DNA of 6,200 bases from Gammaproteobacteria bacterium (GTDB lineage: Bacteria > Pseudomonadota > Gammaproteobacteria > Pseudomonadales > Pseudohongiellaceae), in the NCBI GenBank assembly GCA_016762995.1, contig JAESUT010000150.1, forward strand, positions 1-6,200, read 5' to 3'. The notes beneath the pieces were generated by a model. It worked only from the letters and a program-made list of their open reading frames with translations, made no database searches and was not told where the DNA came from. Positions 1-5,640 of the stretch are shown here, piece after piece (the first letter of the stretch is position 1; each line of letters starts with the position of its first letter). Made by a program: the position numbers and the translations under genes.

Positions 1-244
<244 letters not shown>

Positions 245-276
245 CTAAATGATTGTTGGAGTCGGAAATCGAAGCT

Positions 277-594
277 CTACTTCTTCTTCGTCTTCGTCGT
301 CTTCGTCTTTTCGATAACGCCAAATATTTCGCTCTCATTCAAAATCAATAACTCTTCGTCACCGATTTTTACTGTATTGCTGGAATACTTTCCAAAAACC
401 ACGGTATCACCAACGTTCAAGTCTACAGGCTGAGTATCGCCATTCTCCTGACGCTTGCCAGGACCAACAGCTAAAACTTCACCTTGAGCTGGCTTTTCAG
501 TAGCAGAACCTGGAAGCACGATGCCTCCTGCGCTAGTTGATTCTTCTTCCATGCGTCGAACAACAACGCGATCTTGTAAAGGCCGGATATTCAT
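277..594 (-). CDS. groS: Co-chaperonin GroES (Hsp10) with a lysine-rich C-terminal extension
   Basis: This is the heptameric lid of the GroEL chamber. The 105-residue protein begins [14 protein letters not shown]. The mobile loop that contacts GroEL is visible at about residues 16-33, including the hydrophobic GGIVL tripeptide region at 23-27. The roof and core strands continue through [11 protein letters not shown] and [27 protein letters not shown] (start of that block only near residue 61). The usual length is about 95-97 residues; here the normal end (...GVIE, residue 95) is followed by ten Lys/Thr residues, [10 protein letters not shown], encoded by a triplet repeat. The ATG at 592-594 follows a GGAG (607-604) with a 9-nt spacer and overlaps the stop of a short leader ORF as TAATG. 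It is first in the groES-groEL operon. Confidence 0.97.
   Translation of the reverse strand: MNIRPLQDRVVVRRMEEESTSAGGIVLPGSATEKPAQGEVLAVGPGKRQENGDTQPVDLNVGDTVVFGKYSSNTVKIGDEELLILNESEIFGVIEKTKTTKTKKK
280..309 (-). repeat. CTT/CGT triplet repeat encoding the GroES Lys/Thr tail
   Basis: Thirty bases consist only of the plus-strand triplets CTT and CGT, that is AAG (Lys) and ACG (Thr) codons of groES on the minus strand, ending directly at the TAG stop (277-279). All seven Lys codons are AAG and all three Thr codons are ACG, and six-base CTTCGT units recur. This pattern suggests growth by replication slippage rather than an ancient conserved tail. Because the unit is a triplet, gain or loss of units would lengthen or shorten the tail without a frameshift. 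Confidence 0.7.
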
Positions 595-607
595 TATGTA
601 TCTCTCC

Positions 608-623
608 CAAATCGAACGATTTG
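608..623 (-). promoter_or_regulatory. Inverted repeat touching the groES Shine-Dalgarno
   Basis: CAAATCG-TT-CGATTTG (minus strand) is a perfect 7-bp inverted repeat. In RNA it would fold as a 6-bp stem with a GUUC tetraloop. Its 3' arm ends at the base next to the GGGAG ribosome-binding stretch of groES, so folding would place a structure immediately upstream of, but not over, the Shine-Dalgarno. A role in translation or mRNA stability is an inference. Confidence 0.4.
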
Positions 624-648
624 ATTAACAGTGCTGAAAGCGACCACC

Positions 649-665
649 TCAGCCCCGGTGGCTGA
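649..665 (-). promoter_or_regulatory. GC-rich hairpin in the groESL leader
   Basis: The arms TCAGCC (649-654) and GGCTGA (660-665) are perfect complements with a 5-nt loop. The stem lies about 55 nt upstream of the groES start, inside the leader expected from the sigma-32 promoter. There is no following U-tract on the minus strand, so it is not an intrinsic terminator. A stabilising or regulatory leader structure is possible. Confidence 0.35.
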
Positions 666-743
666 CGTAATCATCCTCAAATTACCAATCTGTAGCGCAG
701 GCTGCTGTTTCAGGCCTCCCACGCAAATTAGTTGATGAGTCCT

Positions 744-771
744 AAATGGGGTTAGTCGTAGGAAATTCAAT
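744..771 (-). promoter_or_regulatory. Sigma-32 (RpoH) heat-shock promoter of groES-groEL
   Basis: On the minus strand a -10 element CCCCATTT (751-744) matches the sigma-32 consensus CCCCATNT at every defined position. Thirteen bases upstream is ATTGAAT (771-765), matching the core TTGAA of the -35 consensus CTTGAAA. The 13-bp spacing lies within the range usual for RpoH promoters. Transcription would begin near 737, giving a groES leader of about 140 nt. Its position directly upstream of groESL fits the expected regulation. No CIRCE (HrcA) operator is present in the leader, so control by sigma-32 rather than by HrcA is indicated. Confidence 0.8.
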
Positions 772-836
772 GCCTTTAGGGTATTTACCGAAGCTTTTTT
801 CGGCCCAGCGGATAGAAGAAGTGTATCTATTTGTTT

Positions 837-1364
837 TTATTCGTTTTTTTCAGTGGAATCCGTGTCAGGATTTTGCTTGTTTTCGGGCAGAGAAGCCGAT
901 TCTTCATAGTAGTCGCCCTCATAGACATTCGAGTCGTCTGAGCGTCCCCGCCGGCCGCTTGTGCTACTGAAATGACCAAAGCTAGCCCCGGAGCCTGAGC
1001 CGTTCATTGCCTTCGCCATGCCGGATCGAACCACAGAACCTGCAATTCGCCTGCGTAGCGGGCCAGTAAGCAATACAAAGCCGATCGTATCGGTGATAAA
1101 CCCCGGAGTTAGCAGCAGCGCTCCCGCCGCCGCGAGCAACATGCCCTCTACTATTTCCTGTGCCGGTAGTTGGCCAGATTGTAACTCCTGGTTAGCCCGG
1201 GTTAGTGTAGCGAACCCTTGCCGCTTCAGAATCTGCACTCCTATGACCGCCGTAGCCACCACCAATCCAAGTGTTGTCAGGGAACCGATTCGATCGCTGA
1301 CTTCAAAGAGCAATAGCATCTCACCTAGGGGCACAGCAATAAAAAAAATGAAAAGAAAACGCAC
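837..1364 (-). CDS. fxsA: FxsA family inner-membrane protein
   Basis: FxsA is a small cytoplasmic-membrane protein, named because its overproduction in E. coli relieves F-plasmid exclusion of phage T7; its normal role is unclear. The N-terminal two thirds are hydrophobic, with segments near residues 1-20, 28-46 and 76-105. They include the family hallmark TPGFITDTIGFVLLTGP, which parallels LPGFFTDFLGLLLLLPP of the E. coli protein. The C-terminal ~55 residues are Ser/Gly-rich then acidic (YEGDYYEES...), probably disordered and cytoplasmic, as in the family. I chose the GTG at 1364-1362 (175 residues) because GAGG (1374-1371) lies 6 nt upstream. The TTG two codons earlier (1370-1368) would touch that GAGG. 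The gene sits directly upstream of groESL, a conserved neighbourhood in other gammaproteobacteria. There is no clear terminator after it, so some readthrough into groESL is possible. Confidence 0.9.
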   Translation of the reverse strand: MRFLFIFFIAVPLGEMLLLFEVSDRIGSLTTLGLVVATAVIGVQILKRQGFATLTRANQELQSGQLPAQEIVEGMLLAAAGALLLTPGFITDTIGFVLLTGPLRRRIAGSVVRSGMAKAMNGSGSGASFGHFSSTSGRRGRSDDSNVYEGDYYEESASLPENKQNPDTDSTEKNE

Positions 1365-1383
1365 GGCCAACCTCGGTTGAATT

Positions 1384-1389
1384 TATAAT
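1384..1389 (+). promoter_or_regulatory. Candidate -10 element for the ATL gene
   Basis: TATAAT at 1384-1389 is a perfect sigma-70 -10 hexamer in the 67-bp region between fxsA and the divergent ATL gene. It would start transcription near 1396 and give a leader of about 36 nt. No recognisable -35 or extended -10 accompanies it. The same AT-rich bases read TATAAA on the other strand, but there they are too close to the fxsA start to be an obvious promoter. The support is weak. Confidence 0.25.
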
Positions 1390-1431
1390 GACTTCACTTT
1401 AACACGATAGCGGAACCGCCAACTATTGGTT

Positions 1432-1758
1432 ATGGACAACTTAGCACTCAACAACAAGGAGAAGATCTGGCAAATCGTCTACCAGATCCCCAAGGGACGA
1501 GTCTCTAGTTACGGTCAAGTTGCGAGATTGGCGGGCCTGCCTGGATATGCGAGATACGTAGGCCATGTGATGAAAAACCTTCCCACTGGAACCAAGCTGC
1601 CTTGGCACCGAGTTGCGAATTCTCAGGGAAAACTCTCTTTCCCCAGCGACAGCCGTGAATACCAGACACAGAAGAATAGGCTTGAAGCTGAAGGGGTGGT
1701 GTTTGTAAACGGTAGGTTTTCGCTAAAGAAATATGGCTGGAATCAAGATGTGGACTGA
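1432..1758 (+). CDS. atl: Alkyltransferase-like protein (ATL, MGMT DNA-binding domain, Cys replaced by Trp)
   Basis: ATL proteins bind O6-alkylguanine in DNA, flip the base out without removing the alkyl group, and hand the lesion to nucleotide excision repair. This 108-residue protein is only the DNA-binding half of an O6-alkylguanine-DNA alkyltransferase. The helix-turn-helix region spans IPKGRVSSYGQVARLAG (19-35), with Tyr27. The ARYVGHVMK stretch (40-48) carries Arg41, equivalent to the arginine that replaces the flipped base. The active-site motif is PWHRV (57-61), so Trp58 occupies the place of the alkyl-accepting Cys of true transferases (PCHRV). That change, also found in E. coli YbaZ and yeast Atl1, rules out direct dealkylation. 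The ATG at 1432 gives the expected N-terminus, although no clear Shine-Dalgarno precedes it; a TTG two codons earlier is in frame. The gene is divergent from fxsA and overlaps the 3' end of the AmpG-type gene. Confidence 0.92.
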   Translation: MDNLALNNKEKIWQIVYQIPKGRVSSYGQVARLAGLPGYARYVGHVMKNLPTGTKLPWHRVANSQGKLSFPSDSREYQTQKNRLEAEGVVFVNGRFSLKKYGWNQDVD

Positions 1759-3101
1759 GCGGCTCGCTCTGGTTCGTAGGATTTCATTAATTTCCCGACC
1801 CAGAGCAATAGACCAAGCCCTGGAATAACCATCAGACTAGTCAACACGAAGAAGACAGCCCAATCACCGTTCAGAAAGTCCACCAGCACACCACTGCTTG
1901 CCGCCAATGTAGTCCTGCCAAGATTTGATATAGAAACCATTAACGCGTATTGCGTGCCCGTGTAGGTCCGACTGGTAAAATAAGATACAAAAGAAACAAA
2001 AGCTACAGTTGAAAAGGCGACAAAGAAATTATCGATCACTAGAGTTAGCATTAGCAAATTCACACTGGGCCCGACTACTGCAATCAGTGCATACAATAGG
2101 TTTGCAGCTGCCATGGCCACTCCCGCAACAAACAAACCCTTGATAACACCGAACCGAGTATTAACCATCGCTGCCACAATCGAGAACGCTGCGGTTACCA
2201 ATCCGCCGAAGAACTTCTGATAGAAACTAATCTGATCGGTAGTGAAGCCAACCTCAACATAAAAAACCAGCGACATACGGCCTAACATGGCCTCACCCAG
2301 CTTAAACACGAGCAAAAATATCAACACAGCAAAAGCCAACCGAAATCCGCAGCGGTCGAAAAATTCCTTGAAGGGTTTTACGAAATATTCTGCCATCCAG
2401 TTCGCGACCGACTTCTCGGAATTATTAGCAGTCTCCGGTATCCGATCTGCTTCCTCGACTACCGGTTCCGGCACTGCAATTACGAATAGGAAGATGAATG
2501 CATAGATCACTATCAAGTAACGGTAAACGGTGGACCAGTCGAGCCCGATTGTTTCACCGCCTAATGCCAGTGCCAACGCTCCGCCGATAAAACCATAGCC
2601 AGCCCACCATCCGCTAGTCGCCATCGCCGCCGCGTAAGGCATTTTAGCGTCCATCTCGTCGCGAGAAAAAATAGTAATACGGTAGGCATCGACGGCGATG
2701 TCTAGAGTCGCACCAAACGCGGCAATAGCGACGGCAATGACCGTCACATACAACAAGTTTTCTCTAGGGTCTCCCAAACTCATCGCAAACAGTAAAATGG
2801 CAATAGCCATCTGGCACAACAGAATCCAGGATCGACGCTGACCAAACAGCCGATACAGAATCGGCAGCTTTATCCTGTCAACAAACGGGGCCCACATCCA
2901 ATTGATGGCATAGACGGTCCCGACCGCGCCAATAAAACCAATGGTAGAACGAGAGAAGCCGGTTTCCTGCAACCACAGCGTCAGAACAGAGCCGGTCAAT
3001 ACATAGGGGAAGCCACTGCAAAACCCAAACAACAAAATCGTCAGAAAACGCCTGTCTCTTAGCTCTCGAATTGAATCTGCGAATGAAAGTTGCTGTGACA
3101 A
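1743..3101 (-). CDS. ampG: AmpG-type major facilitator permease (muropeptide uptake)
   Basis: AmpG carries anhydro-muropeptides, the products of cell-wall turnover, across the inner membrane for recycling; in many gammaproteobacteria this also feeds beta-lactamase induction. The 452-residue protein has about twelve membrane segments in two groups of six, separated by a charged linker near residues 210-250. Family signatures are FGFCSGFPYVLTGSVL (about 25-40), the WAPFVDR loop after the second helix, FGQRRSWILL, the GATLDIAVDAYR segment, FKLGEAM at the start of the second half, and TGTQYALMVSISNLGR. It is shorter than E. coli AmpG (about 490 residues), lacking the extra C-terminal helices. The start is a TTG (3101-3099) preceded by GGGAA with a 6-nt spacer; there is no nearby in-frame ATG. 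It follows yajQ by 44 bp with no terminator, so the two are probably co-transcribed. Its last 16 bp overlap the ATL gene tail to tail. A related sugar or peptide substrate cannot be excluded. Confidence 0.82.
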   Translation of the reverse strand: MSQQLSFADSIRELRDRRFLTILLFGFCSGFPYVLTGSVLTLWLQETGFSRSTIGFIGAVGTVYAINWMWAPFVDRIKLPILYRLFGQRRSWILLCQMAIAILLFAMSLGDPRENLLYVTVIAVAIAAFGATLDIAVDAYRITIFSRDEMDAKMPYAAAMATSGWWAGYGFIGGALALALGGETIGLDWSTVYRYLIVIYAFIFLFVIAVPEPVVEEADRIPETANNSEKSVANWMAEYFVKPFKEFFDRCGFRLAFAVLIFLLVFKLGEAMLGRMSLVFYVEVGFTTDQISFYQKFFGGLVTAAFSIVAAMVNTRFGVIKGLFVAGVAMAAANLLYALIAVVGPSVNLLMLTLVIDNFFVAFSTVAFVSFVSYFTSRTYTGTQYALMVSISNLGRTTLAASSGVLVDFLNGDWAVFFVLTSLMVIPGLGLLLWVGKLMKSYEPERAAQSTS

Positions 3102-3145
3102 ATGAAATTCCCAAATTGTCCTAAGGCGCCAAACGGAGGAAGTGC

Positions 3146-3631
3146 CTAGTCGCGAAAGTTATCGTACTGCAATGGAACACCAAAACTACCGTCTTTAAGC
3201 AAGGCCATCACCTGCTGAAGATCGTCGCGCTTCTTGCCGGTTACTCGTAGCTTCTCACCTTGGATCGCCGTTTGTACTTTGAGCTTGGCCTCTTTGACAG
3301 CCTTAACAATCTTACGTGCAATGTCAGCTTCGACACCCTGCTGCACGGCGACAATCATACTTGCCTTCTGACCAACCAATTGCACCTCGCCTTCTTTAAG
3401 GCTCTTAATATCGATACCACGCTTTATCATTTTCGAGCGCAGTATCTCCAGCATTTGTTGGATTTGAAAGTCGGCCTCGGCACTTACTACGATATCCGAA
3501 TCCTTGTTCAACTCGAATGAGGCATCTGTTCCTTTGAAATCGAAACGCGTTCCCACCTCTCGATTGGACTGGTCTAAGGCATTATTTAATTCATGCATAT
3601 CAACTTCTGAAACTATATCGAACGAAGGCAT
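3146..3631 (-). CDS. yajQ: YajQ family nucleotide-binding protein
   Basis: YajQ proteins are small cytosolic proteins with two ferredoxin-like domains that bind nucleotides or tRNA; Xanthomonas and Pseudomonas members have been reported to bind cyclic-di-GMP and to act with transcription factors. The 161 residues match the usual full length of about 160-163. The diagnostic N-terminus MPSFDIVSEVDMHELNNALD is followed by the FDFKGTDASFEL strand (about 31-42), ILRSKMIKRGID, and a C-terminal KLRVTGKKRDDLQQVM with the terminal FGVPLQYDNFRD block. The ATG at 3631-3629 has AGGAG (3647-3643) 11 nt upstream, slightly far but clear. It is first in a likely yajQ-ampG pair, a proximity I recall also in Pseudomonas aeruginosa. 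The upstream region is shared with the divergent permease gene. I could not pick a convincing promoter for it. Confidence 0.96.
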   Translation of the reverse strand: MPSFDIVSEVDMHELNNALDQSNREVGTRFDFKGTDASFELNKDSDIVVSAEADFQIQQMLEILRSKMIKRGIDIKSLKEGEVQLVGQKASMIVAVQQGVEADIARKIVKAVKEAKLKVQTAIQGEKLRVTGKKRDDLQQVMALLKDGSFGVPLQYDNFRD

Positions 3632-3727
3632 CGCTTACTCAACTCCTATCTATGGGCAGACAAAATCGACCTGCATCGTAAATGTTAAATTGCCCCCTAG
3701 AATCGAAGGCCTATGCGGACAAGCAGT

Positions 3728-3764
3728 TTATCATTAATAGTGAATGCAACACATTAAATGATAA
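3728..3764. promoter_or_regulatory. AT-rich dyad between yajQ and the FecCD-type permease gene
   Basis: TTATCATT (3728-3735) and AATGATAA (3757-3764) form a perfect 8-bp inverted repeat centred at 3746, with an inner GTG/CAC pair (3740-3742 and 3750-3752) on the same axis. The right arm also contains the small palindrome CATTAAATG (3752-3760). The arms resemble half sites of a Fur box, but the 21-bp separation is not that of a canonical 19-bp Fur site. It lies between two divergent genes, so it could be an operator for either. This is inferred from symmetry alone. Confidence 0.35.
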
Positions 3765-3777
3765 GATCGACCAAGCC

Positions 3778-3806
3778 GTGACAATGCTGAATTCTCAAAG
3801 TTTACT
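3778..3806 (+). promoter_or_regulatory. Weak candidate sigma-70 promoter for the permease-ATPase pair
   Basis: GTGACA (3778-3783, five of six consensus bases) is followed after exactly 17 bp by TTTACT (3801-3806, four of six). Transcription would start near 3813 and leave a leader of about 38 nt with the Shine-Dalgarno intact. The dyad at 3728-3764 would then lie just upstream, a position suited to an activator or upstream-bound regulator. The -10 is poor, so this is only a candidate. Confidence 0.2.
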
Positions 3807-3850
3807 CACTAAATTGACACGCAACTCCACAGAATTTTAGGAAACCACTT

Positions 3851-4831
3851 TTGACCGCTCAAAAGCAGATACTACTACTGATATCGCTGACAGTTCTCTC
3901 CTTGGCTAGCATCGTTTTCTCTCTGCTTAGTGGTAGCGTCGACATAACAGTGACTCAGTTGGCTCAGGGCATCTTTTCGTCAGAACCCAGCCTCAACTCG
4001 CAAGTGTTGCAAGAAATTCGCATACCTCGAACGGCGGCTGCGTTCGTGACCGGCGGCTTGCTTGCGCTTTCCGGCGCGATCATGCAAGTGCTGCTACGCA
4101 ACCCGCTCGCCGACCCCTATATCTTGGGCATTTCGGGTGGTGCTGCAGTCGGGGCTCTTTCGGCGATACTCCTGGGAGCGACAGGGTTTTGGCTATCTAA
4201 CGCCGCCTTCGCTGGCTCCCTATTTTCCATATTCCTAGTCTTTGGCATTGCCAACAAATTTGGCAACTGGTCTGTTACCAGATTACTACTCACCGGCGTC
4301 GTAGTTTCTGCGGGCTGGGGTGCAATAATCAATATCCTGCTCACCACTAGCTCCACCAACAACGTGCAGAGCATGCTGTTTTGGCTGATGGGGGATCTGA
4401 GTCAGAGCAGCGTCAATCCTGCTCATTATCTGCTATTGCTTGTTGGCCTAGTTGGCGGCATTGCTGTCAGTCGTTCGTTGAATGTGCTCATAAGGGGTGA
4501 ATTATTAGCCGTGAGTTTGGGGGTCAATGTGCCGTCATTGCGACTTTTGTTATTTTTTTCCGCATCCCTGTTTACAGCGACTGCCGTAACGATCGCAGGG
4601 TCTGTCGGGTTCGTTGGTCTTATCATTCCCCACATGCTACGGCTAGTTGGCGCGCGAGACCATCGTGTATTAATACCTTCCTGCGTCTTATTTGGAGGAA
4701 GCTTTCTGGTCCTGGCCGATAGCCTCGCTAGAACATTAATAGCCCCACAGCAACTTCCCGTTGGCGTAATTACTGCCGTCATCGGTGTGCCGGCCTTTAT
4801 CCTAATTCTACGATCTACAATTCGGAAATAG
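3851..4831 (+). CDS. FecCD/BtuC-type ABC transporter permease
   Basis: This is the membrane subunit of a type II ABC importer for iron-siderophores, haem or cobalamin; two copies would pair with two ATPase subunits. Its 326 residues equal the length of E. coli BtuC, with about ten hydrophobic segments. Family motifs are RIPR (57-60), GAIMQVLLRNPLADPYILG (75-93), SGGAAVGA (95-102), the GSVGFVGLIIPHMLR coupling region (250-264) that docks on the ATPase, DHRVLIP (270-276) and LPVGVITA near the C-terminus. The start is TTG at 3851, supported by AGGAA (3839-3843) 7 nt upstream. The stop is one base before the ATPase ATG. No cobalamin riboswitch is visible upstream, and no substrate-binding protein or TonB receptor gene is in the window, so the substrate is unassigned. 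Similarity to BtuC in the C-terminal half (PHxLRL..DHRVL.P) makes a corrinoid plausible. Confidence 0.9.
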   Translation: MTAQKQILLLISLTVLSLASIVFSLLSGSVDITVTQLAQGIFSSEPSLNSQVLQEIRIPRTAAAFVTGGLLALSGAIMQVLLRNPLADPYILGISGGAAVGALSAILLGATGFWLSNAAFAGSLFSIFLVFGIANKFGNWSVTRLLLTGVVVSAGWGAIINILLTTSSTNNVQSMLFWLMGDLSQSSVNPAHYLLLLVGLVGGIAVSRSLNVLIRGELLAVSLGVNVPSLRLLLFFSASLFTATAVTIAGSVGFVGLIIPHMLRLVGARDHRVLIPSCVLFGGSFLVLADSLARTLIAPQQLPVGVITAVIGVPAFILILRSTIRK

Positions 4832-4832
4832 C

Positions 4833-5600
4833 ATGGCGAACCTGAAAATTCAGTCTCTAAACCTTCAGATTGGAGGCAAAACTCTTTGTCGCAATTTGAA
4901 TGTGCAGATTGGAGAAAACGAGCGCTGGGGATTGCTAGGAAAAAACGGCGCCGGTAAAACCACTTTACTGCATGCATTGATAGGACAGCGGCGCGCAAGT
5001 CAGGGCAGCATCCTGTTAGATGGAGTCAGTGTCTATGACCTAAAGCAGAGAGTACTCGCGAGCAAAGTTGGCATACTTTTTCAACAGGGTATCGAAGCAC
5101 TGCCGGCAACAGTCTTCGAGACGGTAATGCTCGGGCGACACCCACATACGCAGTCTCTACTGTGGGACGACGAGAAAGATATTAAGATCGCCGAAAGTGC
5201 CTTAGCTGCCTTCGACTTGGGTCAATTGAAAGAGCGTGCAATAGACACCCTATCCGGAGGGGAGCTACAGAGACTTGCTCTAGCCATGTTGCTAGCTCAG
5301 ACTCCGCAGCTTTTCTTACTAGACGAACCAAGCAATCATTTGGATGTCGCTTTTCAGGTCAAACTGCTGTCGGTACTCACAAATAAAGTTGCCGAGACCT
5401 CGGCCAGCCTGATCATGGCAACACACGACATCAACCTCGCGTTCAGATTTTGCGAAAATACAATATTATTGCTGGCCGATGGTGAGTCGTTAGTCGGTAG
5501 AAGTATCGATGTGCTGACCGAAGAAAACTTGAGCCAAGCTTATGGCTGCGCTATCAAATCTGTTAGCGATGGTAAACGCCGGTTTTTCTATCCAGTTTAA
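4833..5600 (+). CDS. ABC transporter ATPase of the FecE/BtuD type
   Basis: This is the cytosolic ATP-hydrolysing subunit partnered with the permease immediately upstream. All motifs expected of an active enzyme are present in 255 residues: Walker A GKNGAGKT (36-43), Q-loop FQQ (83-85), signature LSGGE (140-144) followed by LQR, Walker B LFLLDE (160-165) with catalytic Glu165, D-loop SNHLD (167-171) and the switch His198 in ATHD. The ALPATVFETVMLGRHPH segment (89-105) is typical of the iron-complex/cobalamin ATPases. The ATG begins one base after the permease stop, with GGAA (4824-4827) inside the end of that gene and a 5-nt spacer, so the two are probably translationally coupled. It ends 40 bp from the convergent aceF stop, with no clear intrinsic terminator between them. 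The substrate is undecided among haem, ferric siderophore and vitamin B12. Confidence 0.92.
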   Translation: MANLKIQSLNLQIGGKTLCRNLNVQIGENERWGLLGKNGAGKTTLLHALIGQRRASQGSILLDGVSVYDLKQRVLASKVGILFQQGIEALPATVFETVMLGRHPHTQSLLWDDEKDIKIAESALAAFDLGQLKERAIDTLSGGELQRLALAMLLAQTPQLFLLDEPSNHLDVAFQVKLLSVLTNKVAETSASLIMATHDINLAFRFCENTILLLADGESLVGRSIDVLTEENLSQAYGCAIKSVSDGKRRFFYPV

Positions 5601-5640
5601 TTTTTTCAATGCTATGTAGTTTATAGGCTTCACTACTTAG

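Larger units (their letters stand above)
594..674 (-). other. Possible 26-codon leader ORF overlapping the groES start
   Basis: On the minus strand, an ATG at 674-672 opens a frame of 26 codons (start MITSATGAEVV, end VRFGRDT) that stops with TAA at 596-594. That stop shares its last A with the groES ATG (TAATG), the arrangement common in translationally coupled genes. It lies wholly inside the predicted groES leader and runs through both leader hairpins and the groES Shine-Dalgarno. A GAGG (678-675) abuts the ATG with no spacer, which is too close for a good ribosome site, so real translation is doubtful. I do not recognise the peptide. A chance ORF of this length is quite possible. Confidence 0.2.

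Noticed and set aside
788..803. CCGAA/TTCGG hairpin after fxsA as an intrinsic terminator
   Set aside because: The stem is only 5 bp and no U-tract follows on the minus strand.
746..970. 74-codon plus-strand frame across the groESL promoter and the end of fxsA
   Set aside because: No ribosome site, overlaps the sigma-32 promoter and the antisense of fxsA, and has no recognisable protein features.
1018..1380. 120-codon plus-strand frame antisense to fxsA
   Set aside because: It is complementary to the hydrophobic FxsA coding sequence, which has clear family motifs; no independent support.
1441..1449. TTAGCACTC, identical to one arm of the HrcA operator CIRCE
   Set aside because: The second arm GAGTGCTAA is absent at the required spacing, and the sequence lies inside the first codons of the ATL gene, away from groESL.
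2878..3114. 78-codon minus-strand frame at the start of the AmpG-type gene
   Set aside because: It is another reading frame of the same DNA; the AmpG-type frame carries the family motifs and continues without interruption, so it is not evidence of a frameshift.
3814..3819. Perfect TTGACA -35 hexamer before the permease gene
   Set aside because: No -10-like hexamer follows at 16-18 bp, and transcription from it would start at the start codon, leaving out the Shine-Dalgarno.
3784..3840. 18-codon frame ending at the Shine-Dalgarno of the permease gene
   Set aside because: No ribosome site, and it begins upstream of the likely transcription start; chance is the simplest explanation.
3632..3850. 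Cobalamin riboswitch upstream of the BtuC-like gene
   Set aside because: I looked for the conserved B12-box (GCCACTG-like) and associated core motifs and saw none; the likely leader is also too short.
4426..4998. 190-codon open frame antisense to the permease/ATPase junction
   Set aside because: It lies wholly opposite two well-supported genes, and its translation is rich in Arg, Thr and Pro without recognisable domains; it is a shadow of their codon pattern.
5601..5640. Bidirectional terminator between the ATPase gene and aceF
   Set aside because: Only a 5-bp GTAGT/ACTAC stem with an 11-nt loop is present, and the T-run lies on the wrong side of it for either direction.
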